DNA of 50,693 bases from Hyphomicrobiaceae bacterium (GTDB lineage: Bacteria > Pseudomonadota > Alphaproteobacteria > Rhizobiales > Hyphomicrobiaceae): NCBI GenBank assembly GCA_002919265.1, contig PKEY01000056.1, positions 1-50,693 of the forward strand, read 5' to 3'. Shown here piece by piece: positions 40,737 to 49,223 of the stretch; positions within the stretch are counted from its first letter, which is position 1, and every line of letters begins with the position of its first letter. Below the pieces are notes generated by a model that saw only the letters and a list, made by a program, of their open reading frames with translations, was not told where the DNA came from and did no database searches. The position numbers were made by a program, and so were the translations under genes.

Positions 40737-41612
40737 ATGAACGAGCAAGACTTTGAAATGGATCGGCTCAGCCTTTCGCCGAAGCTCGATTTTTCACGAC
40801 GGGAGATGGTGGTGACGACGTTGGCGACAGGCTTCGCGATGGCAGTGCAGCCCGTCGCTGCGCAAACGATGATCACCACGGACACCGAAGGGCTCGAAGC
40901 GGGCGAGATCAAGATCAAGGTACAGGATGGTGAAATACCCGCTTACTGCGCCATGCCGGCCCAAGGTGGGCCGTTTCCGGTCGTTCTGGTGGTGCAGGAG
41001 ATTTTCGGGGTTCACGAGCACATCAAGGACATTTGCCGCAGACTCGCGAAGGAAGGCTATATGGCTATCGCGGCCGAGCTTTTTGCCCGGCAAGGCGATG
41101 TTTCCAAGCTGTCGATAGATGAAATTCGTCCGATTGTCGCCCGGGTGCCCGACGCGCAAGTCATGAGCGATCTGGATGCTGCGGTGGAGCACGCACGCGC
41201 CTCCGGTAAAGCTGATGTCAATCGGCTGGGAATTACGGGCTTCTGCTGGGGTGGCCGCATCGTGTGGCTTTACGCAGCCCACAATCCCAACCTCAAGGCC
41301 GGCGTTGCGTGGTATGGCCGGCTCGTCGGTCAATCCACCGAGAACACGCCAAAGCATCCCGTTGATATTGCAGCCGACCTTAAGGCGCCGGTGCTTGGGC
41401 TTTACGGCGCTGCTGATCAGGGGATTCCAGTTGAGACGGTCGAGCGCATGCGGTCAGCTTGCCAGGCCGCCGGGAAGACATGCGAGATTGTCATCTATCC
41501 GGACGCGCCGCACGCTTTCCATGCCGATTACCGCCCGAGCTACCGGCCGGAACCGGCAAAGGACGGGTGGGCACGCCTGCTGGCGTGGTTCCGCAAGCAC
41601 GGTGTCTCGTAA
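40737..41612 (+). CDS. Dienelactone hydrolase family protein with Tat signal
   Basis: Alpha/beta hydrolase of the dienelactone hydrolase (carboxymethylenebutenolidase) family. The N-terminus has a twin-arginine signal ([18 protein letters not shown], ending in AVQPVAAQ near 43), so the 291-residue protein is probably exported folded to the periplasm. The catalytic triad is visible: Cys in [10 protein letters not shown], Asp in YGAADQGIP and His in [20 protein letters not shown] ribosome site precedes the ATG. The substrate is unknown; no aromatic-degradation genes are nearby. Confidence 0.9.
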   Translation: MNEQDFEMDRLSLSPKLDFSRREMVVTTLATGFAMAVQPVAAQTMITTDTEGLEAGEIKIKVQDGEIPAYCAMPAQGGPFPVVLVVQEIFGVHEHIKDICRRLAKEGYMAIAAELFARQGDVSKLSIDEIRPIVARVPDAQVMSDLDAAVEHARASGKADVNRLGITGFCWGGRIVWLYAAHNPNLKAGVAWYGRLVGQSTENTPKHPVDIAADLKAPVLGLYGAADQGIPVETVERMRSACQAAGKTCEIVIYPDAPHAFHADYRPSYRPEPAKDGWARLLAWFRKHGVS

Positions 41613-41674
41613 GAAGGGTGCCTCGCCTAAACATCTATTGGCAATAACGGAGTGGACGGGTAAGCGGGGGCGCC

Positions 41675-42598
41675 ATGAAAGCCTCCGACGCAACCAGTCC
41701 ATCAGCGGAAACGGAAATCCAGCAACCGGCGCGCGGACGCGCGACCCTGGTTGGGTTTTCCGCCGTGCTGAGCTGGTCGTTACTGGCGCTTCTAACGGCG
41801 TTCTCGGGTGCCGTTCCACCCTTCCAGCTTGCGGCCATCACGTTCGCCATTGGTGGACTGGTGGGCGTTGCAACTTGGATCTTTCGGCCCTCGGGCATAC
41901 GTGCCTTGAAGCAACCGGCGAAGGTATGGGCCGTCGGGGTCGGCGGGTTGTTTGGCTTTCACGCACTCTTCTTCACCGCGATGAAGAACGCGCCGCCGGC
42001 AGAAGCGGGGCTCATCAATTATCTCTGGCCGCTACTTATCGTGCTCCTGTCTGCCTTGTTACCGAATGAGAAGCTCCGTGTGCACCACGTGGCAGGGGCG
42101 TTGATGGGGCTTGTGGGCACCGCGGTCTTGCTGGTTGGCGGGCAGGGTTTTCTGTTTACAGCTGAATATTTGCCTGGCTTCGCGGCTGCGTTCGGCGCCG
42201 CGTTGGTTTGGGCAACCTACTCCGTCGTGTCACGTCGCCTCGCGGCAGTGCCGACGGATGCGGTCGTAGGGTTCTGCTTGGCCACGGCCGCATTGGCGGC
42301 GGTCTGCCATATTGCCTTCGAGAACACCGTCTGGCCCACGACGTTGGGACAGTGGGCCGCCGTCTTAGCGCTGGGCATCGGTCCTGTGGGAGGGGCGTTC
42401 TACGCCTGGGACCATGGCGTGAAGCATGGCGACATTCGCGTACTCGGCGCGCTGGCCTACAGCGCGCCGGTGTTGTCAACCATGTTTCTCGTCCTCGCAG
42501 GGTTCGGCAAAGCCAGCATCAGCCTGGCATTGGCGACCGTGCTTATCACAGGGGGAGGTTTGCTGGCCGCCAGGGACATGCTGCGCCCGTCGCAGTGA
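41675..42598 (+). CDS. DMT-superfamily transporter (EamA, YddG-like)
   Basis: Drug/metabolite exporter of 307 residues with ten predicted membrane helices in two EamA repeats. Characteristic segments are LVGFSAVLSWSLLALLTAFSG, FHALFFTAMKNAPPAEAGLINYLWPLLIVLLSALL (partial), the second-half GAFYAWDHGVKHGDIRVLGALAYSAPVLST, and LALATVLITGGGLLAARD. The AEAGLINYLWPLLIVL block is typical of YddG-type aromatic amino acid exporters; the substrate cannot be fixed by sequence alone. It lies 62 bp after the hydrolase gene, possibly co-transcribed. Confidence 0.9.
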   Translation: MKASDATSPSAETEIQQPARGRATLVGFSAVLSWSLLALLTAFSGAVPPFQLAAITFAIGGLVGVATWIFRPSGIRALKQPAKVWAVGVGGLFGFHALFFTAMKNAPPAEAGLINYLWPLLIVLLSALLPNEKLRVHHVAGALMGLVGTAVLLVGGQGFLFTAEYLPGFAAAFGAALVWATYSVVSRRLAAVPTDAVVGFCLATAALAAVCHIAFENTVWPTTLGQWAAVLALGIGPVGGAFYAWDHGVKHGDIRVLGALAYSAPVLSTMFLVLAGFGKASISLALATVLITGGGLLAARDMLRPSQ

Positions 42599-42622
42599 GG
42601 CTGACCTTGCCGTCCGCAAGGC

Positions 42623-43513
42623 TCAGCCCTGAAGCAGTTTCGCAATTTCTTCCTTGAGCGCAGGCCCAAGATCCTCCCGCTCCAGCGCATAGGCAACGTT
42701 GGCAACGAGAAATCCGAGCTTTGATCCGCAGTCATAGATCTTGCCGTCGAAGCGCACGGCGTAGAAGGGCTGATCGGGCTGGGCCGCGAGGCGGATCATG
42801 GCGTCAGTAAGCTGAATTTCCCCGCCGGCGCCGCGCTCCTGCCGCTCCAGCAAATCGAAGATTTCCGGTTGCAGAATGTAACGCCCACTGATGTGCAAGT
42901 TGGACGGAGCCGTACCGCGAGGCGGCTTCTCGACCATGGTAGTAATGCGCGAGACCTTGGCTGCACGATCCTCAACGCCCACGATGCCGTAAAGGTGCGT
43001 CTGATCCTCCGGCACGGGGGAGACCGCAACGAGATTGCCGCCGTGCTCCTGATAGGCCGTTATCATCTCGGAAAGGCACGGCGGGTCGCCGTGATGCAGC
43101 ATGTCCGGCAGCAGCAACGCAAACGGCTCGTTACCTACGATTTCACGGGCGCACCAGACCGCATGGCCAAGCCCAAGCGGTGCCTGCTGGCGGGTGAAGC
43201 TCGTCTGCCCTGCCGCTGGGAGATCACGAGCCAGAAGCTCCAACTCCTTCGTCTTGCCGCGTTGTTCCAGCGTGCGTTCGAGCTCATAAGCACTGTCGAA
43301 ATGGTCCTCAATGACGGCCTTGTTGCGGCCAGTGACGAAAATGAAATGCTCGATGCCCGCCGCGCGTGCCTCGTCCACGACGTGCTGAATGACCGGCCTG
43401 TCGACGACGGTCAGCATCTCCTTTGGCACGGCCTTGGTTGCCGGCAAAAACCGCGTGCCAAGTCCTGCAACTGGAAAAACCGCCTTGCGAATGGGTTTCC
43501 TTGGGCTGGTCAT
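42623..43513 (-). CDS. galU: UTP-glucose-1-phosphate uridylyltransferase
   Basis: GalU makes UDP-glucose from UTP and glucose 1-phosphate for envelope polysaccharides. The 296-residue enzyme shows KAVFPVAGLGTRFLPATKAVPKEML (partial), DRPVIQHVVDEARAAGI, the FVTGRNKAVIEDHFD block, ALLLPDMLH and the VEKPPRGTAPSNLHISGRYIL segment (partial), all conserved. It is divergent from galE, which acts on its product. A perfect 8-bp inverted repeat at 43534-43555 lies just upstream of the start. Confidence 0.96.
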   Translation of the reverse strand: MTSPRKPIRKAVFPVAGLGTRFLPATKAVPKEMLTVVDRPVIQHVVDEARAAGIEHFIFVTGRNKAVIEDHFDSAYELERTLEQRGKTKELELLARDLPAAGQTSFTRQQAPLGLGHAVWCAREIVGNEPFALLLPDMLHHGDPPCLSEMITAYQEHGGNLVAVSPVPEDQTHLYGIVGVEDRAAKVSRITTMVEKPPRGTAPSNLHISGRYILQPEIFDLLERQERGAGGEIQLTDAMIRLAAQPDQPFYAVRFDGKIYDCGSKLGFLVANVAYALEREDLGPALKEEIAKLLQG

Positions 43514-43533
43514 GCAAGTCTCCGGATCTTTTG

Positions 43534-43555
43534 CCGGCTTACGAAACTAAGCCGG
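43534..43555. repeat. Perfect inverted repeat between galU and galE, candidate operator
   Basis: CCGGCTTA (43534-43541) and TAAGCCGG (43548-43555) are perfect complements separated by CGAAAC. The repeat sits 20 bp before the galU start on the minus strand, so it may be an operator or a hairpin in the galU leader. No U-run follows on either strand, so a terminator is unlikely. Confidence 0.45.
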
Positions 43556-43640
43556 TGCGTGCTAGCTCAGCTATTTAGGGCTCAACGGCCGTCCTTTAAA
43601 CTCACTGACGGTTTGGCCAGATCAGGGCGTGGGGAGAAAA

Positions 43641-44633
43641 ATGGCCGTACTCGTCACAGGTGGTGCTGGTTACATCGGCAGTCATATGGTGCTGGATCTC
43701 CTGGATGCGGGAGAGAAGGTGGTCATCACCGATAATCTGTCGTCAGGCGTTCGCTGGATCGTTCCCCGAGAAGCCGAGCTCGTCGTCGGCGATATCGGGG
43801 ACCAGCAACTCATTGAAGCCATCATCCGCAAGCACGATGTCGACGCCGTCATTCACTTTGCTGGCTCGATCGTTGTGCCGGAATCGGTGGCGAACCCGCT
43901 GGCCTACTATCATAACAACACTGTGAAGTCGCGGGCACTGATCGAAAGTTGCGTCCGTACCGGCGTGAAGCACTTCATCTTTTCCTCGACGGCGGCTGTC
44001 TACGGAATGCCGAAGGAAAACCCGGTGCGAGAGGACTCAGAGCTCAAGCCGCTTTCGCCCTACGGCACTTCAAAGCTGATGACGGAGCTGATGCTGGCCG
44101 ATGTGAGCCGCGCCCATGATTTCCGCTACGTGGCGTTGCGGTACTTCAACGTGGCTGGGGCCGACCCGAAAGGGCGGTCAGGTCAGTCTACACCGCGAGC
44201 GACCCACCTCATCAAGGTTGCGTGCGAAACTGCCCTCGGCAAGCGCAGCCACATCGAGGTCTTCGGGACGGATTATCCGACGCCGGACGGTACCTGCATC
44301 CGCGACTACATCCAGGTGACGGATCTGGTGCGGGCGCATTCCGCCGCGCTCAAGTATTTGCGGAACGGGGGGGCGAGCGATGTCTTCAACTGCGGATACA
44401 CGAAGGGTTACTCGGTCCTTGAGGTGATTGACGCCGTAAAGCGTATTTCGGGTCGTGACTTCGAGGTGCGCCTGGCAGACCGCCGCCCTGGCGATCCGGC
44501 CGCTATCGTGGCCGCATCCAACAAGATCCGCTCGGCGCTCAACTGGACGCCCAAGTTCGACAATCTTGATACAATCGTCTCTCAGGCGCTCCGCTGGGAA
44601 GAAGAGTTGGCCCGACGCGAGCAAACGTCCTGA
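43641..44633 (+). CDS. galE: UDP-glucose 4-epimerase
   Basis: GalE interconverts UDP-glucose and UDP-galactose with bound NAD+. ATG 43641 is chosen (GGGGAG with 5-nt spacing) over GTG 43629, giving 330 residues. The Rossmann motif GGAGYIGSH is at about 7-15, and the catalytic SDR pair appears in SSTAAVYG and SPYGTSKLM (Tyr and Lys). RYFNVAGADP, TPDGTCIRDYIQVTDL and NCGYTKGYSVLEV are further signatures. It is divergent from galU, forming a UDP-sugar pair. Confidence 0.96.
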   Translation: MAVLVTGGAGYIGSHMVLDLLDAGEKVVITDNLSSGVRWIVPREAELVVGDIGDQQLIEAIIRKHDVDAVIHFAGSIVVPESVANPLAYYHNNTVKSRALIESCVRTGVKHFIFSSTAAVYGMPKENPVREDSELKPLSPYGTSKLMTELMLADVSRAHDFRYVALRYFNVAGADPKGRSGQSTPRATHLIKVACETALGKRSHIEVFGTDYPTPDGTCIRDYIQVTDLVRAHSAALKYLRNGGASDVFNCGYTKGYSVLEVIDAVKRISGRDFEVRLADRRPGDPAAIVAASNKIRSALNWTPKFDNLDTIVSQALRWEEELARREQTS

Positions 44634-44767
44634 CTTTCCTGCTGCCGCGCAGGTGTGGCCCCATTGTCGCCAAGAAAAACGGACACCTCACAAGGTGAGC
44701 TCTAGAGACTCGCGCCCGTCTTTTGCTGGGCTGACCGTGCAGCGTGGCGAGCGAGGGAGGTGCGCCG

Positions 44768-46045
44768 ATGATGAGCGCAGCCGCAGGGCGGCGCAGGAAA
44801 CACCACTTACAACTGTTCTGCGACCTCGCCATTGGGCTAGCTGCGCTCGCTCTGATTCTCGTAACATCGCGACCTGCCACAGCTGATGAGGCGTTTCGGG
44901 CGTGGGTGGAGGAGCTGTGGCCGGAGGCTCAGGCGTTCGGTATCTCCCGCAAGACGTTCGATACCGCGTTCCGCAATCTGGAGCCTGATCTGAAGCTGCC
45001 CGACCTCGTTTTGCCCGGCCGCAAGCAGACCCCGCGCGGACAGGCGGAATTCACTCGGCCGCCGCAGGACTACATCAACAAGAAGCAGATCGAGCGGCTC
45101 GCCGCCGCCGGTCGAGCCCTGCGCGCCGAGCATGCGGAGACGCTCAGGCTGATCGAACGGAGGTTCGGCGTGGAGGGCCACGCCGTCCTTGCCATCTGGG
45201 GTCGCGAAACCGCCTTTGGTGCACATCGGCTACCCCATAACGCCATTCGCGCGTTGGCCACGCAAGCCTATCTGGGCCGGCGGAAGGATATGTTCCGGAA
45301 TGAGCTTCTCCATGCGCTGAAACTCGTCGACGACGGCATCATCAGTTTGGAGGAGATGCGATCCTCGTGGGCAGGTGCAATCGGCCTTCCGCAACTCATG
45401 CCCTCGGAGTTTCATCAATGGGCTTATGACCTCGATGGGGATGGTCGCAAGGACATCTGGAACTCGATCCCCGATGCGCTTGCCGCGATTGCCCGCCAGT
45501 TGCAGGGCAAGGGGTGGGTCAAGGGACAGACCTGGGGCTACGAAGTTCGCCTGTCTCCGAAAGTTGATTGTTCCTTCGAGGGCCCGGCCAACGCCCGCCC
45601 AATTTCAGAGTGGATGGCGCTGGGCGTGCGGCGGGCTTTTGGTCGTGAGTTTCCCGCCAGCGTGCGCGACGCTGAGGCTTACCTGATGATGCCCGGCGGC
45701 GCTTACGGCCCGGCCTTTCTGGTTCTTGAGAACTATCGGGTCATTCGCCGCTACAACATGTCCGACCTTTACGCCGTGTTCGTCGGCCATTTGGCTGATC
45801 GCATCGCGGGTGGCGGCGACTTCGAAACGCCGTGGCAGAACATTACGCAGTTGCCAACCAAGGACGTCGAAGAGATACAGCGCGGATTGAAAGCGGCGGG
45901 CTATGCCATCGACAAGATCGACGGCAAAGTAGGTTCGAATACGCGCTGGCAGATTGGACTGTACCAACGCGCCAATCAGCTCAAAGTCGACTGCTGGCCA
46001 ACAGCAGCACTGCTGCAGCAACTCCGGTCTGCCGCAGAGCGTTAG
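44768..46045 (+). CDS. Lytic murein transglycosylase, MltB-like, with peptidoglycan-binding domain (first copy)
   Basis: Cleaves the glycan strands of peptidoglycan to 1,6-anhydro products in the periplasm. ATG 44768 has GGGAGG 7 bases upstream (GTG 44744 is unlikely). After a membrane/signal segment (LAIGLAALALILVTSRPATA), the SLT domain (about 40-330) carries the catalytic Glu near 146 in AIWGRETAFG and the family block SSWAGAIGLPQLMPSEF. A C-terminal peptidoglycan-binding-1 domain (VEEIQRGLKAAGYAIDKIDGKVG, partial) follows. It lies 8 bp before a second gene of the same family. Confidence 0.94.
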   Translation: MMSAAAGRRRKHHLQLFCDLAIGLAALALILVTSRPATADEAFRAWVEELWPEAQAFGISRKTFDTAFRNLEPDLKLPDLVLPGRKQTPRGQAEFTRPPQDYINKKQIERLAAAGRALRAEHAETLRLIERRFGVEGHAVLAIWGRETAFGAHRLPHNAIRALATQAYLGRRKDMFRNELLHALKLVDDGIISLEEMRSSWAGAIGLPQLMPSEFHQWAYDLDGDGRKDIWNSIPDALAAIARQLQGKGWVKGQTWGYEVRLSPKVDCSFEGPANARPISEWMALGVRRAFGREFPASVRDAEAYLMMPGGAYGPAFLVLENYRVIRRYNMSDLYAVFVGHLADRIAGGGDFETPWQNITQLPTKDVEEIQRGLKAAGYAIDKIDGKVGSNTRWQIGLYQRANQLKVDCWPTAALLQQLRSAAER

Positions 46046-46053
46046 GGAGGGGA

Positions 46054-47292
46054 ATGGTGTCCCGTGTTCTATCCAGTTTCATCGCTGGATTGGCGGTAGT
46101 GATGGCGCTTACAACTGCATCGAATACCGGGGAAACGTCCGAATCCCAGATTGCAACGCCGGTCGACCTTGCTCCTTTTCTCAAAGGCGTGCGTCGCGAG
46201 GCGCTCAGGTCAGGTGTATCTGCGACGACATTCGATAGGGCGGTGAGTGACCTTGAGGCTGATCCCGAAGTGCTGGTTCTTGCCTCAGCACAGCCTGAGT
46301 TCGTGAAGTCGGTCTGGGATTATCTGAATAATCTGGTCAGCGAGGCACGTGTCGCGGCAGGGCGCGAGCGTCTAAAGCAATATGGTGAGTTGCTTGCTGC
46401 CATCGAGCGCACCTTCCAGGTCGATCGCCATGTGGTCCTGGCGATTTGGGGAGTGGAGTCGAACTACGGGTCGGCGCAGGGTAAGCGCAGCGTACTTCGA
46501 TCGCTGGCAACTCTTGCGGCGGGTGATCAGCGCCGCCCCGATTTCTGGAAGCGCGAGTTCATCGCTGCTCTGCGTATCCTGGAACGCGGGGATGTGCCGC
46601 GTGAGCGCATGACTGGGTCATGGGCCGGCGCCATGGGCCACACGCAGTTCATGCCCACGACCTACCATGCCCATGCGGTCGACTTCGACGGCGACGGGCG
46701 TCGGAATATCTGGGACAGCGTGGCGGACGGTTTGGCATCGACTGCCGCTTACCTGAAGCATCACGGGTGGGATCTGGACGATCCCTGGGGCTTCGAGGTG
46801 GTGTTGCCGGAAGGGTTTAATTACGGTCTATCGGCTCCCGAGCACGAGAAGCCGGCCAGTTTCTGGCGCGAACTCGGTGTAAAGCGCCCCAAAGGAATAA
46901 CAGTCCGTAACACCAAATCGCCGCTTCGATTACTGTTGCCGGCGGGGGCAGCAGGTCCCACCTTTCTCGTTACACGGAATTTCAACGCGATTCTGCGATA
47001 CAATCCTGCAGAAGCCTACGCGCTTGCCGTCGGGCACTTGGCAGACCGGATTGCTGGTGCGGAACCCATCCAGTCGGCTTGGCCTGAAACGGATCGGCCT
47101 TTAACACTCGCCGAAAGGAAGGAACTTCAGCAACGATTGCGGGATCGCGGACTTGACACTGGACCTGTCGACGGGATCATCGGTCGTCAGTCGCGCGCTG
47201 CGATCCGGTCTTATCAGCGAACGCGCGGGCTGCCTGAGGACGGCTATCCGAGTTATCAGCTTTTGGAATTGCTCCGACAAGCCGATGGTTAA
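46054..47292 (+). CDS. Lytic murein transglycosylase, MltB-like, with peptidoglycan-binding domain (second copy)
   Basis: Paralogue of the preceding gene. ATG 46054 has GGGAGGGG upstream; the longer frame to 45832 lies inside the first copy. Of 412 residues, a signal segment opens the protein, followed by the SLT domain with the catalytic Glu near 134 in AIWGVESNYGSAQGKR and the block GSWAGAMGHTQFMPTTYH. The C-terminal peptidoglycan-binding domain shows KELQQRLRDRGLDTGPVDG and GRQSRAAIRSYQRTRGL. The two copies differ at many positions, so the duplication is old. Its active-site motif is the standard ESNYG, unlike ETAFG in the first copy. Confidence 0.94.
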   Translation: MVSRVLSSFIAGLAVVMALTTASNTGETSESQIATPVDLAPFLKGVRREALRSGVSATTFDRAVSDLEADPEVLVLASAQPEFVKSVWDYLNNLVSEARVAAGRERLKQYGELLAAIERTFQVDRHVVLAIWGVESNYGSAQGKRSVLRSLATLAAGDQRRPDFWKREFIAALRILERGDVPRERMTGSWAGAMGHTQFMPTTYHAHAVDFDGDGRRNIWDSVADGLASTAAYLKHHGWDLDDPWGFEVVLPEGFNYGLSAPEHEKPASFWRELGVKRPKGITVRNTKSPLRLLLPAGAAGPTFLVTRNFNAILRYNPAEAYALAVGHLADRIAGAEPIQSAWPETDRPLTLAERKELQQRLRDRGLDTGPVDGIIGRQSRAAIRSYQRTRGLPEDGYPSYQLLELLRQADG

Positions 47293-47312
47293 ATGGAACG
47301 GAGTAGGCTGAC

Positions 47313-48674
47313 GTGTCTCTAGACTCCGCCATACGGCTCAACTCTGGGTTTTCGCTGGCAGCGCTGCTTCACACGTTGCTCGCCGTGGCCACCTGCTTCG
47401 TTGCCATCACGACCCTTCCTGGCTCCCCGCGAGCGCAGGAGGACTGGGGCGCAAGCTATATCACGCCGTTCCCCCAGAATGACGTCTACCGCATGCAGGT
47501 CATCGGAGACTGGATGGCCGAAGGCTTGTTCAGCGCGGTCAACGAGGCCTTCCGTTCTGATACCCGGGTCCGACTCCCCAGCAGGATACATTCCCTCAAC
47601 GGCCTCATCCGTATGCGGCCGGAAGACTTTTTTAAGTTCGAGGAGTCGGTAAAGAGCGAGCCGATGCATATTGCGATCCTCATGCTGGGCATTGGGGACC
47701 GTATACCCCTGCGCGCACCAGATGGTCGGCGGGTTAACGTCGGCTCTGACGAATGGAAAGAGGAATACGGCCGCCGGGTCGATCGTGTCATTCGGGCACT
47801 CAAGCGGAGTGGCGCCGCCGTTTACTGGGTCGGGCTGCCGATCGTCCGCCGTCCCGACATGGACGAGGACGTGCGCATGCTTAACTCGGTGTTCCGTGAA
47901 CGGGCACTTCTCAACAATGTCAAGTTCATCGACGTGTACGATACGTTTGCCGATGAAGCCGGGCATTTCACGCAGTATGGTCCTGATCTGACAGGCAAAC
48001 AGAGGCTGCTGCGTGCCGAGGATGGAGTCGCGCTGACAACCGTCGGCAATCGCAAACTCGCGTATTTCGTCGAGCGCGAGATCAAACGCGACCTGACCCA
48101 GGCCAAGAACGAACGGGATATTCCGCTGGCTGGTAGCGAGGCTGAGCAACGTCGCATCTCGCCGAAGGCCCAACAGGAAGAAGCCGCAAAACAGCAATCG
48201 AACGAGCAAGGCAGTGGTTGGGCAGCCGTCGTCGAGCGAGGCTCGGAGGCGAGCCCGAACGGAAGCTCCGGCGGAGCTCTCAAAGCCGACAACTCGAAGA
48301 TCAAACTCAAGACGCGGGGCAATTCCGGGAAAGAGGAGGAAACGACGATCGAAATCCTCAGACCCGCGATTCCGGCATCGGTGGTGGCGATCATCGCGCG
48401 CCAGCAGTCGCCGGACAGGCCCGCGCAACTGGGAGATACAATCTCGGAAACTTTGCCTGGCGGCGTGACGGTCATGAGCTCGATCACACCCGCGCTGACG
48501 GCGGGTTCCCAGGCTCAACGGCGCCGGCTTGCTCCGACGCAGTCGCCATTCTTCAAGGTGCTGGTGAAGGGCGAAAGATTGCCGCCCAAGCCCGGCCGGG
48601 CAGACGATTTCCGCTGGCCACCAACCGAGGCTGAGCGCGCGGAAACTCTCGGCAAGGAAGCCGGCCGGGGCTGA
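47313..48674 (+). CDS. DUF459 SGNH-hydrolase-like protein lacking catalytic residues
   Basis: Periplasmic protein of the DUF459/SGNH fold, 453 residues, GTG start, signal peptide about 1-40 ending in SPRAQ. Fold landmarks are present: GEWKEEYGRRVDRVIRALKRSG-like SDEWKEEYGRRVDRVI, VYWVGLPIVRRPDMD, NVKFIDVYDTFADEAG and NRKLAYFVEREI. But the block I nucleophile reads IGDWMAEGL (Trp for Ser), block III reads MLGIGDR (Gly where Asn is expected), and block V reads DGVALTTVG (Ala for His). So it is probably not a hydrolase. The C-terminal 180 residues are disordered, rich in Lys/Gln and Pro. It follows two lytic transglycosylase genes by 20 bp and likely acts with them at the wall. Confidence 0.8.
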   Translation: MSLDSAIRLNSGFSLAALLHTLLAVATCFVAITTLPGSPRAQEDWGASYITPFPQNDVYRMQVIGDWMAEGLFSAVNEAFRSDTRVRLPSRIHSLNGLIRMRPEDFFKFEESVKSEPMHIAILMLGIGDRIPLRAPDGRRVNVGSDEWKEEYGRRVDRVIRALKRSGAAVYWVGLPIVRRPDMDEDVRMLNSVFRERALLNNVKFIDVYDTFADEAGHFTQYGPDLTGKQRLLRAEDGVALTTVGNRKLAYFVEREIKRDLTQAKNERDIPLAGSEAEQRRISPKAQQEEAAKQQSNEQGSGWAAVVERGSEASPNGSSGGALKADNSKIKLKTRGNSGKEEETTIEILRPAIPASVVAIIARQQSPDRPAQLGDTISETLPGGVTVMSSITPALTAGSQAQRRRLAPTQSPFFKVLVKGERLPPKPGRADDFRWPPTEAERAETLGKEAGRG

Positions 48675-48742
48675 TGAAGCTTGGCTGATCTGACCGTCCT
48701 GTTATCTCGCGTGAGTCGGCCTCCCATCAATGATGGGCAATT

Positions 48743-49192
48743 ATGAGTTCGTCTTTCCTCGTCCGACCTGCCGAACGGCGCGACCTGGCCAATTGGGCTC
48801 AGATGCGAGCTGAACTTTGGCCATGCTCTTCCAGGCAGGAGCACCTTGCGGAACTGGAAGAGGGGTCCAAATCGACTTCGTTTCGCGGCTGGGTTGCCCT
48901 ATCAGACGATCGCTGCATCGGTTTTGCGGAGGCCTACATTCGACCGTTCGCAAACGGTTGCGACAGCCGACCGGTCGTATTCCTTGAAGGCATTTGGGTG
49001 GGCCCGGATTTTCGGAGATTCGGCGTCGGGCGTGCTCTCGTCGAGAGCGTCGCGGAATGGGCCCGCGCACAAGGTATCTATGAGCTCGGCTCCGATGCCG
49101 AACTCACCAATACGCTCTCGCAAACGTGTCACTTGAAGTGGGGTTTCGAGGAGACGGAGCGGGTGGTCTATTACCGGATGAAACTCCGGTAA
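48743..49192 (+). CDS. GNAT acetyltransferase, AAC(6')-I-like
   Basis: A 149-residue GNAT-fold enzyme resembling aminoglycoside 6'-N-acetyltransferases of type I. Landmarks are the N-terminal WAQMRAELWPCSSRQEHLAELEE, the acetyl-CoA binding region FLEGIWVGPDFRRFGVGRALVESV (partial; V-x-x-x-x-R-x-x-G-V-G-x-A), and the C-terminal GSDAELTNTLSQTCHLKWGFEETERVVYYRMKL (partial), all shared with the family. Chromosomal members in soil bacteria do not always give resistance, so the substrate is open. The gene stands alone, converging on gltD; there are no mobile elements nearby. Confidence 0.85.
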   Translation: MSSSFLVRPAERRDLANWAQMRAELWPCSSRQEHLAELEEGSKSTSFRGWVALSDDRCIGFAEAYIRPFANGCDSRPVVFLEGIWVGPDFRRFGVGRALVESVAEWARAQGIYELGSDAELTNTLSQTCHLKWGFEETERVVYYRMKLR

Positions 49193-49223
49193 CTGCTCCG
49201 TCTGCTGACCTCAGAAGCTCGCT

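Noticed and set aside
44634..44767. Terminator after galE
   Set aside because: Small stems such as CACCT-CACA-AGGTG are visible but lack a U-run and sufficient stem length.
47319..48518. 399-codon ORF on the minus strand
   Set aside because: It is antisense to the DUF459 gene, has no recognisable domains, and arises from GC-rich codon positions; the plus-strand frame has clear family features.
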